NCBI RefSeq assembly: GCF_003576455.2
Contig: NZ_CP032869.1
Location: forward strand, 3,224,001 to 3,288,000
Length of the DNA stretch: 64,000 nt
Direction: 5' to 3'
Source: Mucilaginibacter celer
Lineage (GTDB): Bacteria; Bacteroidota; Bacteroidia; Sphingobacteriales; Sphingobacteriaceae
The notes under the pieces were generated by a model. The model ran no database searches. It was not told the origin of the DNA and saw nothing but the letters and a program-made list of their open reading frames with translations. Every line of letters begins with the position of its first letter. The stretch's first letter is position 1. Made by a program: the position numbers and the translations under genes. Shown here in pieces: positions 1-8,259 of this stretch.

Positions 1-2
1 TC

Positions 3-2393
3 GAGGCTACCTACAAACCTTTTTTAAAAGATACCACCCAAACGCCCAAAGGCATTAAACTGGTTGATAGTAAAAATAGCGGCGACCTGGTGGTTGCACC
101 TTCGGTTAGCCCCGATGGCAAATATGTAGCCTTCCTTTCGGCTAAAAGTTTATTCAGTATTGATCTTTACCTGGCCGATGCCAAAACCGGGCGGATCTTG
201 CGAAAGCTCACGAGTAAGGTATCCAACACCCATATCGATGAGTTTAATTTTATCGAATCGGCCGGCGCATGGTCTCCGGATGGGAAGAAGTTTGCGTTCA
301 GCGTGTTCAGCAAGGGGCGTAACCGGCTGGATGTGGTTGATTTGAAAAGCGGCGACGTGGTTGATGATATTTCGATGGAGCAGGTTGAGCAGTTTAGTAA
401 CCTGTCGTGGTCGCCAAATGGTAAGGATATCGCCTTCCAGGGATTGGTTGAGGGACAGAGCGATTTGTACTCCTATAACTTCGATACCAAAAAGATTACC
501 CGGCTTACCAACGATAAATATTCCGATTACCAGCCGAGTTATTCGCCCGATGGTAAAAAGATCATCTACTCGAGCGACAGGACAACTTATGATCAAAGCC
601 TGGAGCAGGATATCCCTTTCAACCTCGCCGAGCTCGACCTGGAAACAGGTAAGATCACCGATCTGAAAATTTTTAACACGGCTAATAACCTCAACCCGCA
701 ATACTCGGCCGATGGCAAACAGATCTATTTCCTGTCCAACCGCGATGGTTTCCGGAACCTGTACCGTTATACTATCGACGGCGGTAAGATTGAACAGATG
801 ACCAACCTGTTCACCGGCATTTCGGGCATTACCGAATATTCGCCGGCTTTGAGTATTTCCAATCATGATGATGTGGTTTACTCCTACTACCGTGCACAAA
901 AATATTCCATTTATAATGCTAAGGCTTCAGATTTTACACCAGTTGTAGTACAGGCAGGCGATGTAAATTTTGCGGCAGGCACCTTGCCGCCAAACCGCTC
1001 GGTAGGTGTTGATCTGATCAACTCCAACCTCAACAACTTTTTGGCCTATCGCAAAATCCCCACCGACTCGGTAAAGGCTATCCCCTTCCGCTCCAAATTT
1101 AAGCTGGATTACCTGGCGGGCAGCGGCATTGGTGTAGGGGTGAGTAACTTTTACGGTACCAGCCTTTCAAGCGGGATCCAGGGGGTATTCAGCGATATTT
1201 TGGGACGTAACCAGATCTTTGCGGCGGCATCGGTCAACGGGCAAATTTATGACTCGGGTGCAGCGGTTACTTATGTAAACCAAACCGGCAGATGGAACCT
1301 CGGTGTCGGCGTTTCGCACATCCCTTACCAGTTTGGTTTTAATACGGCTACCTACCCGGTAAAGAATGTTGGCGGTAAAAACCAAACGGTATATTCCGAC
1401 AATATTGATATCATCCGCAACTTTGAGGATGCGGGTAGGGTATTCACTTCCTACCCTTTCTCGCGTACTACACGCTTTGAAGTAAGTGGAGCAGCATCGC
1501 ACAATTATTACCGTGTCGACCGCTATGCCGATTACTATACTATCGATACTGCCATGGTTAACGGCAAACCTCAGATCAACATAGGAAACTATATCAATTC
1601 TGACAGGAAAAAAATCCCTAACGATGAGGAAACCGCCACCCTCAACCAAAACTACGGTTCAACTTATTTTTATAACCTGAAATCGTATTCCATACTTACG
1701 CTTTCAACCGCTTTAATTGGCGATAACTCTTACTTTGGCGTAACTGCTCCGCTTAATGGTTTCAGATACAGGCTGGAAGCCGGTTACAACTTTGGTACCT
1801 ATAAATTTTTCTCGCCTACAATTGATCTCAGGAAATATGTACGCGTTGCGCCGGTAACGTTTGCCGCCCGCTTTTTTGCAACAGGCCGCTTTGGCGAAGA
1901 CAAGGGTTTATACCCGCTTTTTGTGGGCTATCCGTTCTATATCCGCGGTTACGAGGGACAAACTTTTTACAACCGTAACCAAACTTCATCAAATGGTTTC
2001 ACTATCGATCAGCTTTCGGGAAGCCGTTTGGCGGTATTTAACTTTGAAACCCGTTTACCCTTTACCGGTCCGGAAAAACTGGCGGCTATTAAATCAAAAT
2101 TCCTGTTTACCGATCTCAACCTGTTTTTTGATGCCGGCTTAGCCTGGAACGCAGGCGATCATATCTATTTCCGCAAAGACCCGCCCGTAATTGGTACGCA
2201 GGAGTTTAATGACGGTAATGGCAATATCACCACACAAAATATTTACGGGCGCGTGCCGGCCTTAAGCGCGGGTATTTCGTTAAGAATAAACGTTTTCGGC
2301 GCTTTTATTCTCGAGCCTTATTTTGCTGTGCCGTTTAACCGTACCGACGTTAAAAAACCTGTATTCGGCTTAGGCTTTACACCTGGCTGGTAA
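3..2393 (+). CDS. TolB-like beta-propeller / BamA-type outer membrane protein (5' truncated)
   Basis: The reading frame is open to the left edge of the window, so the N-terminus, including any signal peptide, is missing. The visible N-terminal third carries at least five PD40/TolB-type propeller repeats (SVSPDGKY, AWSPDGKK, SWSPNGKD, SYSPDGKK, QYSADGKQ). The C-terminal part is rich in alternating aromatic beta strands and contains GYPFYIRGYEG and ETRLPF, typical of the last strands of BamA/TamA (surface antigen D15) barrels, and it ends in GLGFTPGW. It is probably an outer membrane barrel with a periplasmic propeller. Related Bacteroidota proteins combine these two parts; the specific function is unknown. 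A strong hairpin terminator follows the stop codon. Confidence 0.8.
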   Translation, partial: EATYKPFLKDTTQTPKGIKLVDSKNSGDLVVAPSVSPDGKYVAFLSAKSLFSIDLYLADAKTGRILRKLTSKVSNTHIDEFNFIESAGAWSPDGKKFAFSVFSKGRNRLDVVDLKSGDVVDDISMEQVEQFSNLSWSPNGKDIAFQGLVEGQSDLYSYNFDTKKITRLTNDKYSDYQPSYSPDGKKIIYSSDRTTYDQSLEQDIPFNLAELDLETGKITDLKIFNTANNLNPQYSADGKQIYFLSNRDGFRNLYRYTIDGGKIEQMTNLFTGISGITEYSPALSISNHDDVVYSYYRAQKYSIYNAKASDFTPVVVQAGDVNFAAGTLPPNRSVGVDLINSNLNNFLAYRKIPTDSVKAIPFRSKFKLDYLAGSGIGVGVSNFYGTSLSSGIQGVFSDILGRNQIFAAASVNGQIYDSGAAVTYVNQTGRWNLGVGVSHIPYQFGFNTATYPVKNVGGKNQTVYSDNIDIIRNFEDAGRVFTSYPFSRTTRFEVSGAASHNYYRVDRYADYYTIDTAMVNGKPQINIGNYINSDRKKIPNDEETATLNQNYGSTYFYNLKSYSILTLSTALIGDNSYFGVTAPLNGFRYRLEAGYNFGTYKFFSPTIDLRKYVRVAPVTFAARFFATGRFGEDKGLYPLFVGYPFYIRGYEGQTFYNRNQTSSNGFTIDQLSGSRLAVFNFETRLPFTGPEKLAAIKSKFLFTDLNLFFDAGLAWNAGDHIYFRKDPPVIGTQEFNDGNGNITTQNIYGRVPALSAGISLRINVFGAFILEPYFAVPFNRTDVKKPVFGLGFTPGW

Positions 2394-2409
2394 CGAAATC
2401 TTTATTGAT

Positions 2410-2449
2410 AAAACAACAAACGCGGCTGTACGCCGCTTTTGTTGTTTTA
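2410..2449. terminator. Bidirectional intrinsic terminator
   Basis: A 17-bp inverted repeat with one mismatch (arms AAAACAACAAACGCGGC and GCCGCTTTTGTTGTTTT, loop TGTAC) lies between two convergent genes. A/T-rich outer arms give U-runs in both directions. Confidence 0.85.
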
Positions 2450-2469
2450 TACCGGATTGGCAATTTCAG

Positions 2470-3471
2470 CTACGGCAACAAGACATGGGCCGTATCCATC
2501 CACTTTTTAATCAAAGCAGTACGCTCTTTCAAAAACTTAGGCCCGAAAAACAGGTTCGACCAATCGTCAAAATTTTCGTACTGAAACCCGAGGTAAAAAA
2601 CCCAGAATCCAAACCCCAAATATGGTATAGCCGAGATTTCTTCATCTGATAAGCGCCGTACTTTGCGGTAACTATCAACAAAAACGCCAAAGGCCCTCCG
2701 CGCTTCCTCCGCGGTGATTTTGCCGGTAGTGAACTCTAAAAAGAAATGGATAAAAAACGATGTGATGTCATAAGCCAGGAAGCCTTCGCCTGCAAAATCG
2801 AAATCAAAAAAAGTGATGACATCGTTATCATCAAAGTGGAAATTCTTTGGCAAAAAATCAAAATGGCAGTACCCATAATTAAAACCGGAAAAAAAGTTTT
2901 GATATTGATTGATCACCTCTTTAGCCGTATGTTTTAAATAGTCATATTCTTCTTCAAGCCCGGCAAAAGCCGGTTCAACCACCTCAAGCGGGCGAATAAT
3001 CACTGTCTCAACCGAATAAGCTTTCCGTTGATAACTTAATTGAATGGATGAGCTGATATCATGGAGTATGGCCATCTCCCGTCCTACTGTTTCTAATTGA
3101 CTATCAGTCATGGTGTAAACAGGCTTACCTTCGGCCCACGTAAATAAAACTCCGTATCGGGTACCTTCCGCAGCATTAAAAACCTGTAGTATTTCTCCGC
3201 TTTTATCAGGAATGGGGCGGGATACACTGGCGCCTTTTTCAAACAAAACAGTCAACAGTTCCACTTCTCCCCTAATTTCTTCCTGTTTGCGATGCGCATC
3301 GCGGTAAATTTTGAAGATATATTTACCGGTAGCACTTTCAAGTATGTACGTGTCACTCACATTCCTGACCAGTAATCTGCAGGTAGTATCACTTAAGCTA
3401 TAGCTTTCGCCGAGTTTAATATTCAATGCTGCGGAAGATAAGGTTGAGTATTGGGTGGGAAAGATTTCCAT
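2470..3471 (-). CDS. Phosphotransferase enzyme (APH/choline kinase-like) family protein
   Basis: This is a 333-aa soluble protein of the aminoglycoside phosphotransferase/SrkA-like kinase fold. The sequence shows an ATP-lobe lysine in IFKIY (about K54), a catalytic loop CHFDFLPKNF (H203, D205, N210) and a metal-binding FFDFDFAGEG segment (D223/D225), which correspond to the Brenner-type HxDxxxxN and DxD motifs. The family phosphorylates small-molecule hydroxyls or protein Ser/Thr; the substrate here cannot be told. There is no signal peptide, so it is cytoplasmic. It is a single gene sharing a terminator with its convergent neighbour. Its product may resemble homoserine kinase type II or stress kinase SrkA more than true resistance enzymes. 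Confidence 0.75.
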   Translation of the reverse strand: MEIFPTQYSTLSSAALNIKLGESYSLSDTTCRLLVRNVSDTYILESATGKYIFKIYRDAHRKQEEIRGEVELLTVLFEKGASVSRPIPDKSGEILQVFNAAEGTRYGVLFTWAEGKPVYTMTDSQLETVGREMAILHDISSSIQLSYQRKAYSVETVIIRPLEVVEPAFAGLEEEYDYLKHTAKEVINQYQNFFSGFNYGYCHFDFLPKNFHFDDNDVITFFDFDFAGEGFLAYDITSFFIHFFLEFTTGKITAEEARRAFGVFVDSYRKVRRLSDEEISAIPYLGFGFWVFYLGFQYENFDDWSNLFFGPKFLKERTALIKKWMDTAHVLLP

Positions 3472-3597
3472 AGCTTAACAAAGGTAATACTTTAATAGGT
3501 ATAGATTCCGTGCTATTGCCATCCCCCGGCCACCCACATATAATTCATTTCAAAAACAGATTTTTATTTTGTATGTTTATGTGATAACCATCACACT

Positions 3598-4164
3598 ATG
3601 AAAAAGTTACTACTATTTGGGTCGGCGCTTTTTTACACAACAACCTTACTTGCCCAGGCCGATGGCAAAAACAATGCGCCTGTAGTCCCGGCGATGCTTT
3701 CAACAAATGATATTGTTAAAAACATCTCCTTAGCGCCCAATACACATACTTTTTCATCCTTCATCAAAAAAACAAACTTAACCCGCACCTACACCAGCCG
3801 CGGCCCTATCACCATATTTGTGCCGGATGACACGGGTTATACTGATATGCCTGCCGGTAAACTCGATTCGTTGGCCAAGCCTGCTCACGTATGGGATTTA
3901 ACCGACCTGGTTACCTATCACGCCATAGCCGGCGAATACAAAATAAAACAGATCAGGAAACAAATAAATAAACATAAAGGGATAGCAACATTTACCACGC
4001 TCTCCGGCGGCATCCTTACTGCCCGGATAGACAGCAGCAGCAACATTGTTTTAATAGATGCCAACGGAGGCAAAAGCATCATAAGCCAGGCAGATATTGC
4101 CCAAAACAACGGCGTTATTCATGTGGTGAACAAAGTGTTGATACCAAAGAAACGGGTGATATAA
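3598..4164 (+). CDS. Fasciclin (FAS1) domain secreted protein
   Basis: A 188-aa protein with a clear signal peptide (MKKLLLFGSALFYTTTLLAQ) followed by one FAS1 domain. The family motifs are visible: TFSSFIKKTNL, GPITIFVPDDTGY, LVTYHAIAGEY and the C-terminal NNGVIHVVNKVLIP (the FAS1 H2 box usually reads NGVIHVIDxVLLP). FAS1 proteins are cell-surface or periplasmic adhesion modules. It stands alone, with no obvious partner gene. Export to the periplasm or surface is expected; the ligand is unknown. Confidence 0.85.
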   Translation: MKKLLLFGSALFYTTTLLAQADGKNNAPVVPAMLSTNDIVKNISLAPNTHTFSSFIKKTNLTRTYTSRGPITIFVPDDTGYTDMPAGKLDSLAKPAHVWDLTDLVTYHAIAGEYKIKQIRKQINKHKGIATFTTLSGGILTARIDSSSNIVLIDANGGKSIISQADIAQNNGVIHVVNKVLIPKKRVI

Positions 4165-4215
4165 ACAAACTTTTTAATGACATCTTCGCCAACCGGAATT
4201 ACGTAATTTTAAATA

Positions 4216-4232
4216 GCCGATGTAACATCGGC
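4216..4232. promoter_or_regulatory. Short inverted repeat upstream of msrB
   Basis: GCCGATG-TAA-CATCGGC, a perfect 7-bp inverted repeat, lies about 57 bp before the msrB start. It has no T-run, so it is not a convincing terminator for the fasciclin gene; an operator or mRNA hairpin is possible. Confidence 0.35.
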
Positions 4233-4288
4233 ATAGCAGTCAAAATGCATCCCGCATATTGTATTGTTTAAGTTAAAAAAAAAACACC

Positions 4289-4765
4289 ATGAAAAAAATA
4301 CTTGCAATATTAATAACGCTAAGCATGCTAACCGTCCTCGGCTGCCAAAACAGCAGCGGGCAAAACAGCAAACGCCTGAGCAAACCGGCTGCCGAATGGA
4401 AAAAGACCCTAACGCCCGATCAATATCATATTATGGTTGAAAGCGGTACCGAACCACCATACCATAACGAATACTGGAACAACCACGAAAAGGGTGTATA
4501 TGTGAGCGCTGCCACCGGCGAGGTACTGTTTTCGTCGGATGATAAATTTGACAGCGGTACGGGCTGGCCAAGTTTTGTAAAACCGGCAGACCCGAATAAA
4601 GTAGCAATAGTTACCGATAACAGTTACGGCATGACGCGCGATGAGGTTATCGAAAAAAGTACAGGCCTGCACCTTGGCCACGTGTTTGACGATGGCCCCG
4701 CCAATCGCGGCGGCAAAAGGTACTGCATGAACTCGGGCGCTTTAAAATTTATTAAAAAGCCATAG
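4289..4765 (+). CDS. msrB: Peptide-methionine (R)-S-oxide reductase, lipoprotein
   Basis: A 158-aa MsrB with a lipoprotein signal (MLTVLGC, lipidated C19), so it repairs methionine-R-sulfoxide in the periplasm rather than the cytoplasm. Family motifs present are FDSGTGWPSF, HLGHVFDDGP and KRYCMNSGALKF, with the catalytic cysteine at C146. The four zinc-binding cysteines of zinc-type MsrB are absent, and the usual resolving-cysteine position in SGCGWPSF is a threonine (T91). C146 is therefore the only cysteine of the mature catalytic domain, which points to a 1-Cys mechanism needing an external thiol. Its 3' end overlaps the convergent GIY-YIG gene by 14 bp. Confidence 0.92.
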   Translation: MKKILAILITLSMLTVLGCQNSSGQNSKRLSKPAAEWKKTLTPDQYHIMVESGTEPPYHNEYWNNHEKGVYVSAATGEVLFSSDDKFDSGTGWPSFVKPADPNKVAIVTDNSYGMTRDEVIEKSTGLHLGHVFDDGPANRGGKRYCMNSGALKFIKKP

Positions 4766-5108
4766 CCCTGCGGTTGGTGTTGAGCGACGGGCGCAGCTGC
4801 GGTCTTACACGTAAACCACTTTCATATTTCAACCCGATGGTTAAATCGATCCAGTCGGCATTAACCGCACGGATCATTTTTTCTTTTTGCGGGCGGGTAA
4901 AAGTGCTCACTACTTTAAAACGTTCCATGGCCTGCTCTTCGGTATTGATCTCTTCAAAATACACCAGGCGGTTTAGCTGCTGCGCATTGTCAAAAAACAA
5001 GGTTGGCATTTCGCTGTAAAACTGGATGGTTTTCATCAGATCAGAACATAGGCCTACGTGCAGATTTTTGCGGTTTCTGTCGGTAATGATATAAACGAAA
5101 CGTTTCAT
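4752..5108 (-). CDS. GIY-YIG domain protein (degenerate core)
   Basis: A 118-aa protein with the compact layout of single-domain GIY-YIG proteins. VYIITDRNRKNLHVGLCSDL near the N-terminus corresponds to the GIY...YIG strands, followed by LVYFEEINTEEQAMERFKVV and RPQKEKMIRAVNADWIDL. The second half-motif reads HVG instead of YIG, and the helix that normally carries the conserved arginine is altered, so nuclease activity is uncertain. It is transcribed divergently from a LexA/CI-like repressor with only 86 bp between the starts. That spacing suggests the repressor controls it, perhaps as a DNA-damage gene. It overlaps the end of msrB by 14 bp. Confidence 0.72.
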   Translation of the reverse strand: MKRFVYIITDRNRKNLHVGLCSDLMKTIQFYSEMPTLFFDNAQQLNRLVYFEEINTEEQAMERFKVVSTFTRPQKEKMIRAVNADWIDLTIGLKYESGLRVRPQLRPSLNTNRRAMAF

Positions 5109-5112
5109 TTTA

Positions 5113-5200
5113 TGATAAAAAATTTGGTGAACAAATAATTATTACTAACTTTATGAGCATAAAATTACTAATAAATTTAGCAAATCCAAATTTTATGTCA
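5113..5200. promoter_or_regulatory. 88-bp two-tier imperfect palindrome: candidate operator of the LexA/CI-like repressor
   Basis: One dyad axis (between 5156 and 5157) organises the whole divergent promoter region. The inner arms (5135-5178) match at 18 of 22 pairs around TTTATG-AG-CATAAA. The outer arms contain nine consecutive matches (AAAATTTGG at 5119-5127 with CCAAATTTT at 5186-5194). The element covers the region just upstream of both starts and reaches the repressor's start codon at 5195, as expected for an autoregulatory operator. Confidence 0.6.
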
Positions 5201-5971
5201 ATAATTTCACAAAATATTAAATTTCTCCGCAAAAAAAAGGGGCTTACCCAACAGCAATTTGCGGATGAATTAGGTATAAAACGCTCATTAGTAGGCGCAT
5301 ACGAAGAAGACCGTGCCGACCCGAAATACGAACTACTAAAAACATTAGCAACCTATTTTGACGTTACTATTGATGACTTTATCAACGAAACCATCAACGA
5401 AAAGTGGCAGCCCAAGCCAAAAGGTAACCCGGCCAACATCCGCATCCTGAGCATCTCGGTTGATAAAGAGGATAATGAAAATATCGAGATGGTGCCTGTA
5501 AAAGCCAGTGCCGGCTACCTTAACGGCTATGCCGACCCGGAATATGTATCGCAATTACCGAAGTTTTACCTGCCTATGTTTAAGCAGGGCACCTTCCGCG
5601 CTTTCGAGATTAAAGGCGATTCGATGCTGCCCTTACAATCGGGTACTATTATAATAGGTGAATATGTAGAAAACTGGGGTGATGTTAAAAGCGGCGAAAC
5701 TTACGTGGTGATCTCTAAAAATGATGGTGTAGTATATAAACGTATCGGCAATAAATTTAAAGAGAATAAAAAACTGAAGCTGATATCGGATAACCCGGTA
5801 TACGAGCCCTACGAAATATCGGGCGAGGATGTGCTGGAACTTTGGAAGGCTAAAGGCTACATTTCAACCCATCTGCCCGAGCCATCGCCCGAGCCTACAA
5901 TGGAAAGTTTAACGGCTATGATGGCGCAAATGCAACGCTCAATATCAAACCTGCAGCAAGGCAACAATTAA
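5195..5971 (+). CDS. LexA/CI-like XRE-family repressor with S24 autoprotease domain
   Basis: 258 aa from the ATG at 5195. I prefer this start to the ATG at 5153 because the HTH begins immediately (MSIISQNIKFLRKKKGLTQQ) and the extra codons lie inside the palindromic operator. Residues 5-60 form an XRE/Cro-type HTH. Residues about 95-235 are an S24 peptidase domain with an Ala106-Gly107 cleavage bond (KASAGYL), catalytic Ser143 (GDSMLP) and Lys182 (VVYKRI). The full set of autocleavage residues implies a damage-inducible repressor like phage CI. It is followed by a short Pro/Glu linker and a Gln-rich C-terminal tail. A divergent GIY-YIG gene is the likely co-regulated partner. Confidence 0.85.
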   Translation: MSIISQNIKFLRKKKGLTQQQFADELGIKRSLVGAYEEDRADPKYELLKTLATYFDVTIDDFINETINEKWQPKPKGNPANIRILSISVDKEDNENIEMVPVKASAGYLNGYADPEYVSQLPKFYLPMFKQGTFRAFEIKGDSMLPLQSGTIIIGEYVENWGDVKSGETYVVISKNDGVVYKRIGNKFKENKKLKLISDNPVYEPYEISGEDVLELWKAKGYISTHLPEPSPEPTMESLTAMMAQMQRSISNLQQGNN

Positions 5972-6045
5972 GTTACATCGGCTTTTTTAAACCATTACGG
6001 TATATCTTTATCTTAAGATTAAAACGTAAATTAAATTAAAAAGCG

Positions 6046-6402
6046 ATGAAAAAATTATTGTTAATGTGCTGTTTCGTATTAGGAATTTCGGCAGCAAGCC
6101 ATGCGCAAGGCATGATGAGGAAAAGCCCTGAAGAAAGAGCCAAGGATTTGCAAACTCAGCTTAAACTAACGGATGATCAAACTACCAAGATCACTGCGGT
6201 TTACAAAGAGCAGGCTACTAAAATGGATAGTGTACGTACCGCTGCCAACGGCGACAGGGATGCTATGCGTTCGGCAATGCGCCCGATGATGGAGGCAACC
6301 AACACCAAAATTAAAGCTATTTTAACTCCGGAGCAAGCTGCCGCTTACGATAAAGCCATGAAAGAACGCATGGAGCGTATGCGCCAGGGCGGAGGCCAAT
6401 AA
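6046..6402 (+). CDS. Small periplasmic helical protein, LTxxQ/Spy-CpxP-like
   Basis: A 118-aa protein with a signal peptide (cleavage after SHAQ) followed by a methionine-, lysine- and glutamate-rich helical domain. It contains two LTxxQ-type motifs, LTDDQTTKITAVYKEQ and LTPEQAAAYDKAMKERMERM, the layout of Spy/CpxP-like periplasmic chaperones and of DUF4890 proteins in Bacteroidota. A role in envelope stress or metal binding is plausible but not shown. A hairpin terminator follows directly. The sequence TATCTTTA at 6003-6010 could be a -7 box. Confidence 0.75.
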   Translation: MKKLLLMCCFVLGISAASHAQGMMRKSPEERAKDLQTQLKLTDDQTTKITAVYKEQATKMDSVRTAANGDRDAMRSAMRPMMEATNTKIKAILTPEQAAAYDKAMKERMERMRQGGGQ

Positions 6403-6426
6403 TATTTAACCCTATTGGGATAAAGG

Positions 6427-6453
6427 AGCGGCTAATGGCCGCTTTTTTTATTT
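6427..6453 (+). terminator. Intrinsic terminator after the LTxxQ gene
   Basis: AGCGGC-TAATG-GCCGCT hairpin followed by a T-run (T7, A, then more T). It abuts the next gene (bioF), which therefore has almost no leader. Confidence 0.85.
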
Positions 6454-6471
6454 TTGCATAAAACAACAGCA

Positions 6472-7608
6472 TTGAAACAGGCCGAAGATTTTTTACAACG
6501 CAAACTGCATGAGCGCCGCGAGGCGGGTATATACCGCCAACTTAAGCCTGAAAACGGCCTGATTGATTTTTGTTCGAACGACTACCTGGGTTTTGCCCAT
6601 TCGGCCATTTTAAAACAGAACATTACAAATGAGATAGAAAATCATCCGCTCAGTTTAAATGGTTCGGCCGGGTCGAGATTGCTATCCGGTAATATCCAAT
6701 ATGCAGAAGCGCTTGAAAAACAAATTGCTACATGGCACCAGGCCGAAGCAGGACTACTGTTCAATTCGGGCTATGATGCTAATCTCGGCTTACTGTCATC
6801 CCTGGCTCAGCGCGGTGATACCATTATTTTAGACGAGCTGGTGCATGCCTCTATTATTGATGGTGCCCGGCTAAGCTATGCCAACCGGTACAGCTTTAAA
6901 CATAACGACCCGGAAAGCCTGGAAAGTAAACTAAAACTGGCCAAAGGCAATTGTTATGTGGTTATTGAAAGCGTTTATTCGATGGATGGTGATATGCCTC
7001 CCCTATCCGAAATATTAACGCTTACCGAAAAATACAATGCCGCATTAATTGTTGACGAAGCGCATGCCGTTGGTTTATACCCGCACGGCCTGGTAAGTGA
7101 ATTAAAGATGCATAACCGGGTATTTGCCCGCGTAGTTACTTTCGGCAAGGCACTCGGCGGCCACGGTGCCATTGTATTAGGCAGTAACAACCTGCGTAAT
7201 TACCTCATTAATTTTGCGCGGCCTTTTATTTATACTACGGCCGCTCCTTTTCACCAGTTGGCCGCTGTAAAAATGGCATATCAGTTGCTCAAAGACTCTC
7301 CGGATACCGTCATCAACCTTAAAAATAACATCCGGTTATTTAAGGATATAGTTAAACTAAGCAACGATTTTCCGTTAATTGAAAGCCACAGCTCCATACA
7401 ATGTATTCTGTTAAGGAATAATGATCTGGCGCGCGAAGTTGCTAACCAGCTGCAAATAAACGGGTTGGATGTACGGCCTATTTTAAGCCCCACAGTTGCG
7501 ACCGGTACGGAGCGGATCAGGATTTGCCTGCATAGTTTTAATACAGAAAATGATTTAACTTTGCTGGCTGATACCCTTAAAAATTTAACACGATTACATG
7601 CTCGATAA
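6472..7608 (+). CDS. bioF: 8-amino-7-oxononanoate synthase (biotin synthesis)
   Basis: A PLP-dependent alpha-oxoamine synthase of about 378 aa that joins pimeloyl-thioester and alanine to give KAPA. Motifs are DFCSNDYLGFA near the N-terminus, GSAGSRLLSGN, DEAHAVG (PLP-ring aspartate) and TFGKALGGHGA with the Schiff-base lysine. There is no ATG. I prefer the TTG at 6472 (MKQAEDFLQ) to the in-frame TTG at 6454, because the latter overlaps the T-run of the preceding terminator. The end overlaps bioD by 11 bp, indicating translational coupling. No bioA or bioB is in the window. Other alpha-oxoamine synthases (Kbl, serine palmitoyltransferase) share the fold, but adjacent bioD supports BioF. Confidence 0.88.
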   Translation: MKQAEDFLQRKLHERREAGIYRQLKPENGLIDFCSNDYLGFAHSAILKQNITNEIENHPLSLNGSAGSRLLSGNIQYAEALEKQIATWHQAEAGLLFNSGYDANLGLLSSLAQRGDTIILDELVHASIIDGARLSYANRYSFKHNDPESLESKLKLAKGNCYVVIESVYSMDGDMPPLSEILTLTEKYNAALIVDEAHAVGLYPHGLVSELKMHNRVFARVVTFGKALGGHGAIVLGSNNLRNYLINFARPFIYTTAAPFHQLAAVKMAYQLLKDSPDTVINLKNNIRLFKDIVKLSNDFPLIESHSSIQCILLRNNDLAREVANQLQINGLDVRPILSPTVATGTERIRICLHSFNTENDLTLLADTLKNLTRLHAR

Positions 7609-8215
7609 GCAACCTATTTTTGTTACCGGTATTGGCACCGGTGTAGGTAAAACGATAATTTCGGCAATTTTAACCGAGAAATTAAAAGCCGACTACTGGA
7701 AGCCCATCCAATCGGGCGATCTGGACAAAAGCGATACGCTTACCGTTAAAAGCCTCATTTCAAACAGCGAAACACATTTTTTTCCCGAGGCTTATGCGCT
7801 TACGCAGCCGTTTTCGCCCCACAAATCGGCAGCGCTGGATAAAGTAACCATCGATCTGGAAAAAATAGTACTCCCCCAAACCGAAAAACAACTGATAATT
7901 GAAGGTGCCGGCGGCCTGATGGTACCCCTGAATAATAATTTTTTAATTATCGATTTGATTAAACAGTTAAATGCGCGTGTGGTGCTGGTAAGCAGGCATT
8001 ACCTGGGCAGTATTAACCATACCCTGCTTTCTATACATGCCCTTAAAAAGTACGGCATCCCGGTTATGGGGATAGTTTTTAACGGGCCGAAGGATATTTA
8101 CTCCAAAAGCTATATCCTCGAATACTCGGAACTGAATGATCTGGGCCAGGTTCCCGATTACAAAACCATCGACAAAAAAGCCATTAAGGAAGCCGGCAAG
8201 TTGATTACCTTGTAA
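7598..8215 (+). CDS. bioD: ATP-dependent dethiobiotin synthetase
   Basis: A 205-aa cytoplasmic enzyme that carboxylates diaminopelargonic acid to dethiobiotin. The N-terminus carries the P-loop GIGTGVGKT, followed by ADYWKPIQSGDLDKSD, whose lysine and aspartate are family-conserved. EGAGGLMVPL forms the second nucleotide and metal site. The length is normal for BioD (about 210-225 aa). The ATG lies inside the end of bioF (11-bp overlap), so the two are an operon. Confidence 0.92.
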   Translation: MLDKQPIFVTGIGTGVGKTIISAILTEKLKADYWKPIQSGDLDKSDTLTVKSLISNSETHFFPEAYALTQPFSPHKSAALDKVTIDLEKIVLPQTEKQLIIEGAGGLMVPLNNNFLIIDLIKQLNARVVLVSRHYLGSINHTLLSIHALKKYGIPVMGIVFNGPKDIYSKSYILEYSELNDLGQVPDYKTIDKKAIKEAGKLITL

Positions 8216-8259
8216 TACAGGCGTTTTTAATATCTTTAACGGGTTATAAACATCCAGTT

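Noticed and set aside
150..899. Long minus-strand frame opposite the beta-propeller gene
   Set aside because: It is antisense to a well-supported coding region, has no recognisable domain and follows from the codon bias of the real gene.
5153..5194. Upstream start (ATG 5153) for the LexA/CI-like repressor
   Set aside because: These 14 codons lie inside the operator palindrome and add no HTH residues. ATG 5195 fits the family.
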